Translations under genes and position numbers: made by a program
In this document: positions 1 through 5,560 of the stretch, in pieces
Numbering within the stretch: the stretch's first letter is position 1
Layout: each line of letters opens with the position of its first letter
Assembly: GCF_938040115.1 (NCBI RefSeq)
Contig: NZ_CALHXD010000031.1
Location: 1 to 11,989, forward strand
Source of the DNA: an uncultured Campylobacter sp.
Lineage (GTDB): Bacteria > Campylobacterota > Campylobacteria > Campylobacterales > Campylobacteraceae
DNA: 11,989 bases
Direction of reading: 5' to 3'
Notes under the pieces: model-generated
Told to the model about the DNA's origin: nothing
The model's database searches: none
The model's input: the letters and a program-made list of their open reading frames with translations, nothing else

Positions 1-183
1 ATGTGTTAATATCATAAAATCTATTTCTGTAGGATTATATATAAATGGTGCATAGTTTCTTTCTGCATCTATTATTCTTCCTTGTATTAACCCACAATCT
101 ATCAAAAACTTTTTACCTGCTGCTTCTACTAAGTGGTTTGACCCTGTCACTTCCTTTGCTGCACCACAAAATACTATATTCAT
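1..183 (-). CDS. Beta-CASP / MBL-fold RNA-processing metallohydrolase, N-terminal 61 residues (cut by window start)
   Basis: The 61 visible residues open with MNIVFCGAAKEVTGS, continue with FLIDCGLIQG and end in EIDFMILTH. This is the standard first part of the metallo-beta-lactamase fold of the beta-CASP RNase family (YSH1-like exonucleases): strand-loop GAAxEVTGS, then the DCG loop, then the ILTH that leads into the zinc-binding HxHxDH motif. That motif and all catalytic residues lie beyond the window edge, so activity cannot be judged. The start is well supported: GGAGG (minus strand, 188-192) sits five bases before the ATG. Codons end almost always in A or T, quite unlike the Campylobacter genes that follow, and the type resembles AT-rich Fusobacteria or Firmicutes. 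The family call is good; the donor is a guess. Confidence 0.75.
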   Translation of the reverse strand, partial: MNIVFCGAAKEVTGSNHLVEAAGKKFLIDCGLIQGRIIDAERNYAPFIYNPTEIDFMILTH

Positions 184-452
184 TTTTCCTCCATCTTTTG
201 TATACAATATATACAAATATAATACTGCATAGAATTTGTTTTATCAATTAAAATGACTAAATTAAAATCTTTTAATTTTACTTTTTAAATAAAAAATACT
301 TAAAGCTTATAAATATATATTATTCTATTAAGCTTTAAGTATTTACATTTTATATGTTTTTTCTACATTCTGTATTCTAATATTAATTAATTTAATTTGA
401 TTTATTTTAATTTATTTTATTTTTTCTTTATTTAAATAAATTTATACGGTAA
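184..452. other. Very AT-rich spacer between the foreign-looking fragment and gatB
   Basis: About 270 bases with no coding frame of substance. It is markedly poorer in G+C than anything else in the window, particularly from 241 to 440, which is made of A/T runs and short repeats such as TTTAATTTA. It holds the beta-CASP ribosome-binding site, an 8 bp inverted repeat (TTTGTATA at 197-204, TATACAAA at 210-217) just upstream of it, and the hairpin at 294-344. The G+C-richer Campylobacter texture resumes at about 445. The palindrome TTTATTTAAATAAA at 427-440 is a plausible join point between the two DNAs. Confidence 0.7.
286..344 (-). terminator. AT-rich intrinsic terminator-like hairpin
   Basis: A perfect 16 bp inverted repeat pairs 294-309 with 329-344 around a 19-base loop; each arm contains AAGCTT. 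Read on the minus strand the 3' arm runs straight into a T-rich stretch (TTTTTTATTT), the usual arrangement for rho-independent termination, although the stem has only three G-C pairs. It would stop minus-strand transcription arriving from the right. The only gene there now is gatB, 109 bases away. The hairpin matches the AT-rich flank in composition, so it may have served a gene that is no longer next to it. Confidence 0.55.
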
Positions 453-1874
453 CTATCCGAGCTTACTTTTTAAAAGCTCATTTACTTTTGCGGGATTAAA
501 CGCACCCTTGCCCTCTTTCATCGTCTGACCGACGAAAAATCCAAAAAGCTTATCCTTGCCGCTTTTATACTCGGCGACCTTATCGGCGTTCGCGCTTAAA
601 ATTTGATCTATTATTGCTACGATAGCCGAGTCGTCGCTGACTTGTTTTAATCCCAATTTTTCGATGACGGCGTCTACGCTACCCTCGTTTTCCATAAGAT
701 AGTCAAGCACCTCTTTTGCCGCCTTAGCGCTTATCGTACCGTCTTCTATGCGGCGTAAAAGCTCTATCATTTTAGTTGAATTTACTGGCGATGTCTCGAT
801 CGTAGCACCGTTTTTTAGACGACCCAAAAGCTCAACGATGAGCCATGTAACGGCCAGTTTCGGCGATATTTTAGCATCCACGAGCTCCTCGAAATACCTC
901 GCCGTCTCCACGCTACTAGTTAAAACTACGGCATCATCCTCTTTGATGCCAAGCTCGCGCTCGTATCTAGCGACCTTTTGCTCGGCAAGCTCGGGAATTT
1001 TGATCGCTTCGTTATACATCTCTTCAGGAATTTCGACTGGTAGCAGATCAGGATCGGGGAAATATCTATACTCGGCGCTATCTTCCTTGCCTCGCATTGA
1101 GCGCGTGACCAAATTTACGGTATCAAAAAGGCGGGTCTCTTGATAAACTTCCTCATCGTATTTACCGTCTTCCCACGCCGCGCTTTGACGCTCGACCTCG
1201 TAGTCGATTGCTTTTTGGATAAATCTAAACGAGTTTAAATTTTTAATCTCGACGCGCGTATAAAGCTTGCTGTCGCCTTTTGGGCGGATACTGACGTTGG
1301 CGTCGCAGCGAAAGCTTCCCTCTTGCATATTAGCGTCGCTGATGTTTAAAAATCGCAAAATCGAGTGCAGTTTTTTTAGATATGCAACCGCCTCGTCGGA
1401 GCTGCGCAGATCAGGCTCGCTCACGATCTCAAGTAGCGGCGTGCCCGCGCGGTTTAGATCGACTAGGCTCTGTCCACTCTCGTGGATATTTTTACCCGCG
1501 TCTTCTTCAAGGTGCGCCCTGGTGATGCCGATTCGTTTTTTCTCGCCGTTTACGTCGATAAAAAGCTCGCCTTTTTCCACTATCGGTATCTCAAATTGCG
1601 AAATTTGATAAGCCTTTGGAAGGTCTGGATAAAAGTAGTTTTTACGGTTAAAAACAGAACGTTTATTTATGGTCGCATTTACCGCCGCGCCGAAGCTTAT
1701 CGCCTTTTTCACGGCTTCTTTGTTTAGTACCGGCAAAGCCCCCGGTAGCGCCAGGCAGGTAGGACAAACGTGAGTATTTGCCTCATCGCCGAAGCTCGTG
1801 GAGCAAGAGCAGAAAATTTTAGTTTTTGTATTAAGCTGAGTGTGAACCTCAAGCCCGATAACGACTTCAAACAT
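453..1874 (-). CDS. gatB: Aspartyl/glutamyl-tRNA(Asn/Gln) amidotransferase subunit B
   Basis: GatB is the kinase/transamidation subunit of GatCAB. That complex converts Glu-tRNA(Gln) and Asp-tRNA(Asn) into Gln-tRNA and Asn-tRNA in bacteria lacking the matching synthetases, using ammonia channelled from GatA. The 473 residues are full length. The sequence opens with FEVVIGLEVHTQL and has a CxC...CxxC cysteine cluster at C22/C24/C37/C40. The family signature LVDLNRAGTPLLEIVSEPD follows, then RCDANVSIRP and RVEIKNLNS in the cradle domain. The last ~150 residues form the helical and YqeY-like tRNA-binding tail. The start is ATG with AAAAGG eight bases upstream. No gatA or gatC is adjacent. Its stop lies at the edge of the AT-rich flank. 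Confident call. Confidence 0.97.
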   Translation of the reverse strand: MFEVVIGLEVHTQLNTKTKIFCSCSTSFGDEANTHVCPTCLALPGALPVLNKEAVKKAISFGAAVNATINKRSVFNRKNYFYPDLPKAYQISQFEIPIVEKGELFIDVNGEKKRIGITRAHLEEDAGKNIHESGQSLVDLNRAGTPLLEIVSEPDLRSSDEAVAYLKKLHSILRFLNISDANMQEGSFRCDANVSIRPKGDSKLYTRVEIKNLNSFRFIQKAIDYEVERQSAAWEDGKYDEEVYQETRLFDTVNLVTRSMRGKEDSAEYRYFPDPDLLPVEIPEEMYNEAIKIPELAEQKVARYERELGIKEDDAVVLTSSVETARYFEELVDAKISPKLAVTWLIVELLGRLKNGATIETSPVNSTKMIELLRRIEDGTISAKAAKEVLDYLMENEGSVDAVIEKLGLKQVSDDSAIVAIIDQILSANADKVAEYKSGKDKLFGFFVGQTMKEGKGAFNPAKVNELLKSKLG

Positions 1875-1904
1875 AATTTGCCTTTTATTTAAAATTTAGG
1901 GCTT

Positions 1905-1913
1905 ATTTTAGCA
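1905..1913 (-). promoter_or_regulatory. Possible extended -10 promoter element for gatB
   Basis: The minus strand reads TGCTAAAAT, an extended -10 (TGn plus TAAAAT), 31 bases ahead of the gatB ATG. Upstream there is only A/T-rich DNA and no clear -35, which is normal for Campylobacter sigma-70 promoters. Short motif in AT-rich DNA, so tentative. Confidence 0.35.
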
Positions 1914-1935
1914 GGATTTTTATTTAAGTTAGATA

Positions 1936-1987
1936 AAAAGAAAGGGTTGCATCCGCCGATTTTTAGCGTATTTTAGCTAGCGGACGC
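1936..1987 (-). terminator. Possible intrinsic terminator after atpB
   Basis: Arms 1949-1956 (GCATCCGC) and 1980-1987 (GCGGACGC) pair over eight positions with one G-U wobble around a 23-base loop. On the minus strand they are followed by AACCCTTTCTTTTT. The hairpin begins 13 bases after the atpB stop. The large loop and the five-base gap before the T-run make it an imperfect terminator. Confidence 0.45.
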
Positions 1988-2000
1988 GTAAATTTAAATT

Positions 2001-2708
2001 TTAGTGCTCGTCGTGGCTGATCAAGATCGCGCCGGCAAGATACACGTAAGTAAGAATCATAAAGATAAATGTTTGCAAGCACGCCATAAACGTAAGCAAG
2101 ACAAACGCCGGAAGCGCAGCGTACGATGCAAGAGCAAGTACGACCAAAAGGAACAAGTCATCGCCCTTGATGTTACCGAAAAGTCGGAAAGAAAGCGATA
2201 CGACGCGAGACAAATGCGAAACGATCTCGACGATAAACATTATCGGAGCTAGCCATTTATTAGGCCCCATGAAGTGAGCAAAATACTTAACCACGCCGTT
2301 TACGCGGATACCTTCGTAGTGGTAAAACACGAAAACTACGAGCGCTAGAGTGAGAGTCAAATTTAAGCTCGAAGTTGGAGCCTCAAATCCAGGTATTATG
2401 CCTATTATGTTACTTACAAATACGATCAAACCGATGGTGGCGACTAGCGGCAGATACTTTCTAGATAGCGCTTCGCTGCCTAGCACGTCCTTGCCCATGG
2501 ATACGACGCCTTCTAAATACGCTTCGAGGATGTTTTGCGTTCCGCGAGGTACGAGTTGCAAATTTTTAGTTGCAAATTTTGCCACGATAAGCACGATAAT
2601 CGCGACTAAAACGAGATGTCCCGCGTAATTTACCGCGTGGATAACGTGCTCGTTGTCGGTAAACAAAGAAGCGATCCAACCTGTAAACAAAAACAAATTT
2701 TCTTGCAT
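2001..2708 (-). CDS. atpB: F1Fo ATP synthase subunit a
   Basis: Subunit a forms the two proton half-channels next to the c-ring of the membrane Fo sector. The 235-residue protein is strongly hydrophobic with five to six membrane segments. The essential channel arginine is visible as R175 in SLSFRLFGNI, matching E. coli R210. N179 follows it, and Q212 in LQTFIFMILTYVYL matches E. coli Q252. The start is ATG with a modest AAGG nine bases upstream. It stands alone here, away from the other atp genes; in Campylobacter and relatives atpB is commonly separate from the F1 operon. Its own promoter is likely within 2709-2770, and a possible terminator follows at 1936-1987. Confident call. Confidence 0.97.
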   Translation of the reverse strand: MQENLFLFTGWIASLFTDNEHVIHAVNYAGHLVLVAIIVLIVAKFATKNLQLVPRGTQNILEAYLEGVVSMGKDVLGSEALSRKYLPLVATIGLIVFVSNIIGIIPGFEAPTSSLNLTLTLALVVFVFYHYEGIRVNGVVKYFAHFMGPNKWLAPIMFIVEIVSHLSRVVSLSFRLFGNIKGDDLFLLVVLALASYAALPAFVLLTFMACLQTFIFMILTYVYLAGAILISHDEH

Positions 2709-2741
2709 GGATTAACCTTAGATTTATGAAATTTAACGGCA

Positions 2742-2762
2742 ATTTTATCCAAATAAACGTTA
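2742..2762 (-). promoter_or_regulatory. Possible sigma-70 promoter for atpB
   Basis: The minus strand reads TTTATTTGGATAAAATTG, with TAAAAT at 2742-2747 as the candidate -10 and a T-rich stretch upstream in place of a -35, about 33 bases before the ATG. The pattern fits Campylobacter housekeeping promoters, but such motifs are common in this AT-rich spacer. Confidence 0.3.
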
Positions 2763-2855
2763 AAAGTTTTTTAAGCTTACCTCAAATTTCGCCCAAATTT
2801 TAGCTTTTTTGTCAAATTTAACTCAAATTTCAACGTCGTTTTTTAAAATCAGCGC

Positions 2856-3623
2856 TTACGCGAAAAATCTATCGTAAACGAGCTTTAGTATCGTCGCGCC
2901 CACGACGGCTAAAAACACGACTCTAACAAATTTAACGTCCTTTTTTATGACCATATTTGAGCCAAAATACGCGCCCAAAACCTGCCCGACGCCCATCAAA
3001 AGCCCGACCGTCCAAAGTATCTGTCCGCCCGCGATAAAAACGGCAAGAGAGACGATGTTGCTGGTAAAATTTAGGATTTTCGTGTGCGCGACGGCTTTTT
3101 TCATATTTAGCCCGATGAGCGCAACCATCGCAAACGTCCAAAAACTGCCCGCTCCCGGCCCGAAAAATCCGTCGTAAAAGCCTAAAATTAGGCCAAATAT
3201 CACGTAAAAGGCTCGTGCGTTCATTCGGGCAGCCCTATCCTCGTCGCCGACTTTTGGCATCAAAAGCGTATAGATGAAAATCGCTATCAAACAAAACGGG
3301 ATAATAACGCGCAAAAACTCGGCGCTCAAAAACAAAATAAGCACCGTGCCGACGCACGCGCCGATAAAGGTAAAAACGATGCCGATAAAAACTTCGCGGA
3401 AATTTATCATGCCTTTTCGGGCGAAATTTAGCGCCGCGGTGAAGCTGCCGAAAGTACCTTGAAGCTTGTTCGTCGCTAGCGCCACGTGGGGCGGTACGCC
3501 CATCGCCATGATCGTGGGTAGCGCGATCAGTCCGCCGCCGCCCGCGATCGCATCGACGAAACCGGCCGCAAACGCCGCCGCGAAAAATATCAAATACGCC
3601 GTAACGCCGAAGTCAAAGTCCAT
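2856..3623 (-). CDS. TauE/SafE (TSUP) family membrane transporter
   Basis: A 255-residue polytopic membrane protein of the sulfite exporter TauE/SafE family, whose studied members move sulfite, sulfoacetate or other small organosulfur anions. The substrate cannot be read from the sequence. The two internal repeats show their hallmark loops: GFVDAIAGGGGLIALP near the N-terminus with ATNKLQGTFGS after it, and GFYDGFFGPGAGSFWTF in the second half followed by AVAHTKILNFTSN. I place the start at the ATG at 3621-3623 because AAGGGG lies just upstream. A longer reading from 3650 adds nine residues (MILFFEGAK) that encode this ribosome-binding site and has none of its own. No functional partner is adjacent. 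Confidence 0.88.
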   Translation of the reverse strand: MDFDFGVTAYLIFFAAAFAAGFVDAIAGGGGLIALPTIMAMGVPPHVALATNKLQGTFGSFTAALNFARKGMINFREVFIGIVFTFIGACVGTVLILFLSAEFLRVIIPFCLIAIFIYTLLMPKVGDEDRAARMNARAFYVIFGLILGFYDGFFGPGAGSFWTFAMVALIGLNMKKAVAHTKILNFTSNIVSLAVFIAGGQILWTVGLLMGVGQVLGAYFGSNMVIKKDVKFVRVVFLAVVGATILKLVYDRFFA

Positions 3624-4010
3624 TTTCGCCCCTTCAAAAAACAAAATCATACTACGAAAATTTTAAAAATTTATAAAATTCGGCCTTTTGTTTTAACGCG
3701 GTTAAAATTTAATAAAGCGGCGAGTAAATTTTGCCGAGCTGGGTTAAATTTAGCGGTTTAGGTTGCGACGCATTTTGCAAATTTTGCGGGCGCGCGCGGC
3801 GATTTTTTAAAGTTTTAGATAAATTTTGCAAATTTGAGCTCTATTTAACGACGGTAAATTTGATATAGTTTTTAAAATTTAGCTTGCAAAACCGCGCGGA
3901 CGAAATTTGGATATTTTAGAAAATTTATTGAGATTTTGCTTTTTTGAGATGCGGGTTTAAAAACATACGAAACACCGAATTTAAAGCCGCGTTAAATTTG
4001 ACTGAGTTAA
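3624..4010. other. Gene-free spacer dense in AAATTT words
   Basis: Nearly 400 bases without a credible reading frame on either strand. The conspicuous content is the hexamer AAATTT, which I count twelve times between about 3661 and 4010, often as TAAATTTA- or GCAAATTT-like words. No RNA gene, attachment site or mobile element is recognisable. Promoters for the transporter gene presumably lie near the left end. Confidence 0.6.
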
Positions 4011-4053
4011 GAAAAAGAAGTTCGCCGACTGCCGAGCGCAGCAAATCGGCGAA
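4011..4053 (-). terminator. Intrinsic terminator of sodC
   Basis: On the minus strand TTCGCCGA (4046-4053) pairs with TCGGCGAA (4021-4028). An inner CTGC/GCAG stem (4029-4032 with 4038-4041) closes a five-base loop, with a four-base bulge between the two stems. The 3' arm is followed at once by CTTCTTTTTC (4011-4020). Position, seven bases after the sodC stop, and structure agree. Confidence 0.8.
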
Positions 4054-4060
4054 TGCGGGA

Positions 4061-4609
4061 TTATTTTATAACGCCGCAAACCATTCTAGCGCCGCCGCCG
4101 CCTAGTGGCTTTGGATGGTCGCTGTGGTTATCGCCGCCGACGTGGATCATTAGCGAGTGGCCTTTTAACTCGTCGATAGTTTTGATTTTTGGAGCTAGCA
4201 CAGGATAAACCGCGTTACCCTCAGCATCAACGAAAAGCGCAGGTAAATCGCCCTTGTGGCCGCTGTCGTCCCATGCAAAAGAGTGTTTTTTAGTCTCAGC
4301 CGGATCCCAGTGACCGCCGGCTTTCATGCCTAGACCCTTCTCGTTAGCGCCGCAGTCAGCGTTTTGATGCACGTGAAATCCGTGCGCGCCGCCCTCAAGG
4401 CCTTTAAGGTTCGGGAACAGCGCCACGCCGTAGTTAGTCTCGACCGCTACCACCTCGCCCACGACCGTGTTGCCCTTTTCGCTTAGTTGCTCCATAGTGA
4501 CGACTAGGTGCTTGCCTGCCTTTGGATCAAAGACTTTTTCCTCGTGCGCAAGAGCGCTAGTAGCGAGTAGGCAGCCTAGAGCCGCGCTAGCTAAAACGAT
4601 TTTTTTCAT
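4061..4609 (-). CDS. sodC: Periplasmic Cu/Zn superoxide dismutase
   Basis: Dismutates superoxide in the periplasm. Of the 182 residues, the first 21 form a Sec signal peptide (MKKIVLASAALGC, cleavage expected after SALA-21). All active-site residues are present. Copper ligands: H79 and H81 in HGFHVH, and H156 in LMIHVGGDNH. H100 in GGHWDP is the bridging ligand. H109, H118 and D121 (GHKGDLP) are zinc ligands. C86 and C178 form the structural disulfide, and R175 in GGARMVCG is the guiding arginine. C13 lies in the signal peptide but in a poor lipobox (ALGC), so a soluble periplasmic form is likelier than a lipoprotein. The start has AAGGAG upstream. It is monocistronic, with its own terminator at 4011-4053 and a palindrome in the promoter region. 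Confidence 0.96.
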   Translation of the reverse strand: MKKIVLASAALGCLLATSALAHEEKVFDPKAGKHLVVTMEQLSEKGNTVVGEVVAVETNYGVALFPNLKGLEGGAHGFHVHQNADCGANEKGLGMKAGGHWDPAETKKHSFAWDDSGHKGDLPALFVDAEGNAVYPVLAPKIKTIDELKGHSLMIHVGGDNHSDHPKPLGGGGARMVCGVIK

Positions 4610-4644
4610 TTTTTCTCCTTAAAATGTAATTGCAAGGTAACTAT

Positions 4645-4669
4645 AGCCTAAATTTGATTAATTTAGGCT
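4645..4669. promoter_or_regulatory. Palindrome abutting a -10-like element upstream of sodC
   Basis: AGCCTAAATT (4645-4654) and AATTTAGGCT (4660-4669) form a perfect 10 bp inverted repeat with a five-base centre. On the minus strand the repeat is followed directly by TATAGT (last two bases of GGCTATAGT region, 4640-4645), a candidate -10 about 31 bases from the sodC ATG. It could be an operator or, less likely, a terminator for the upstream gene, since no T-run follows it. Confidence 0.4.
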
Positions 4670-4744
4670 TTAAATTTTCTTAAATTTAATGCGCCGCAAG
4701 GGCTTAAATTTGCCGCTATTTCGCGAGAGAAAAACCCGCCAAAT

Positions 4745-5506
4745 TTACTTTATCTCGCTTAGAATTTGCGCCAGTTCGCCGCTTTGCCCGATGCGGTAGA
4801 GCGCGAAGTCATATTTGATCGGATCGGCGGGGTCAAATTCGCAAAGCTTGTCCGTTAGCTCGCGCACGGCCCTAAAATCATAGCTTTTGCGAGAGATTAA
4901 GCCCAAATTTAGCGAAACTCGGTGTGTGTGCACGTCAAGAGGCATGAGGAGCTTGCTTTTTGGCAGGCTTTTAAAGAGTCCAAGGTCGATGTCGCTATCT
5001 CGCACCATCCAGCGCAAAAACATATTGTAGCGTTTATACGGGCTTTGCGGCGCTTTTTCGTATGGTTTGCCGAAAAAAAACTCATATCCCTCCGAGCGGT
5101 AAGGGTTTAGCGAATAGATAAATTTAATGAGCTCGTTTACGCCGTCCACCATCGAGCCGCTTTTTTCAAAGCCCGCTCTCACCGCACCTTCGATATCACC
5201 GTGTTTTTTTAGGCGCGAAACGGTGATAAAAATTTGCCGCACGTCCTCGCAGCTTTGAAAGCGGTATTTGTGCTGCGTCAAATTTGAAATGATTTGCTCC
5301 TCGCTTTTATCTAGCAGCGAAAAATCGAGCGAATTTAGAAAATTTACGATTAGTTTTGCGTTGCCGTAAGCAAAAAGCGCGCAGATGAGCGAGATCTCGG
5401 GCGTTTTAAATTTGCTAGCGACTTGTAGCGGATCGGCGGCGGCAAACAAGTCCGCATGGGTATTTTTAGAGATTACGTTTTGATCCAGGAGGGTTTTTAA
5501 GTCCAT
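4745..5506 (-). CDS. TIGR02757 (DUF2400) family protein of unknown function
   Basis: The 253 residues carry the motifs I associate with the TIGR02757 family: FLRWMVRDSD (163-172), LDVHTHRVSLNLGL (190-203) and DPIKYDFALYRIG (228-240), plus ISLICALFAYGN near the N-terminus. No signal peptide or membrane segment is visible, so a cytoplasmic protein is likely. The function of the family is not established. It is the last gene of the flagellar operon, 54 bases after flgK, and the C. jejuni order (Cj1466 flgK, Cj1467) is the same from memory, which hints at a conserved association rather than proving a flagellar role. Its Shine-Dalgarno (AAAAAGG) is locked inside the hairpin at 5507-5549. No obvious terminator follows it. 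Confidence 0.8.
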   Translation of the reverse strand: MDLKTLLDQNVISKNTHADLFAAADPLQVASKFKTPEISLICALFAYGNAKLIVNFLNSLDFSLLDKSEEQIISNLTQHKYRFQSCEDVRQIFITVSRLKKHGDIEGAVRAGFEKSGSMVDGVNELIKFIYSLNPYRSEGYEFFFGKPYEKAPQSPYKRYNMFLRWMVRDSDIDLGLFKSLPKSKLLMPLDVHTHRVSLNLGLISRKSYDFRAVRELTDKLCEFDPADPIKYDFALYRIGQSGELAQILSEIK

Positions 5507-5549
5507 TTTTAGCCTTTTTGGCCGAGATTTTAAACCAAAAAGGCTAAAA
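5507..5549 (-). promoter_or_regulatory. Hairpin masking the ribosome-binding site of the TIGR02757 gene
   Basis: A perfect 15 bp inverted repeat pairs 5507-5521 with 5535-5549 around a 13-base loop. On the minus-strand mRNA the 3' arm is CCAAAAAGGCTAAAA, containing the Shine-Dalgarno AAAAAGG, and the next base is the A of the start codon. No T-run follows, so it is not a simple terminator. The 5' arm starts 11 bases after the flgK stop, within reach of a terminating ribosome, so translational coupling to flgK is plausible. Confidence 0.65.
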
Positions 5550-5560
5550 TAAATTTAAAT

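Noticed and set aside
197..217. Inverted repeat TTTGTATA-N5-TATACAAA before the beta-CASP gene as an operator
   Set aside because: Eight A/T-rich base pairs in very AT-rich DNA are easily met by chance; noted but not called.
45..251. Plus-strand frame of 68 residues at the left end
   Set aside because: Antisense to the beta-CASP gene start; leucine/phenylalanine-rich low-complexity product with no ribosome-binding site.
748..1143. Plus-strand frame of 131 residues opposite gatB
   Set aside because: A shadow frame with Ser-rich product and no start signal; the gatB motifs on the other strand are unambiguous.
3624..3650. Nine-residue N-terminal extension of the TauE/SafE protein from an ATG at 3650
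   Set aside because: The extension encodes the AAGGGG ribosome-binding site of the internal ATG and lacks one of its own.
5507..5549. Intrinsic terminator after flgK
   Set aside because: The stem is strong, but on neither strand is it followed by a T-run; the start codon of the next gene follows immediately.
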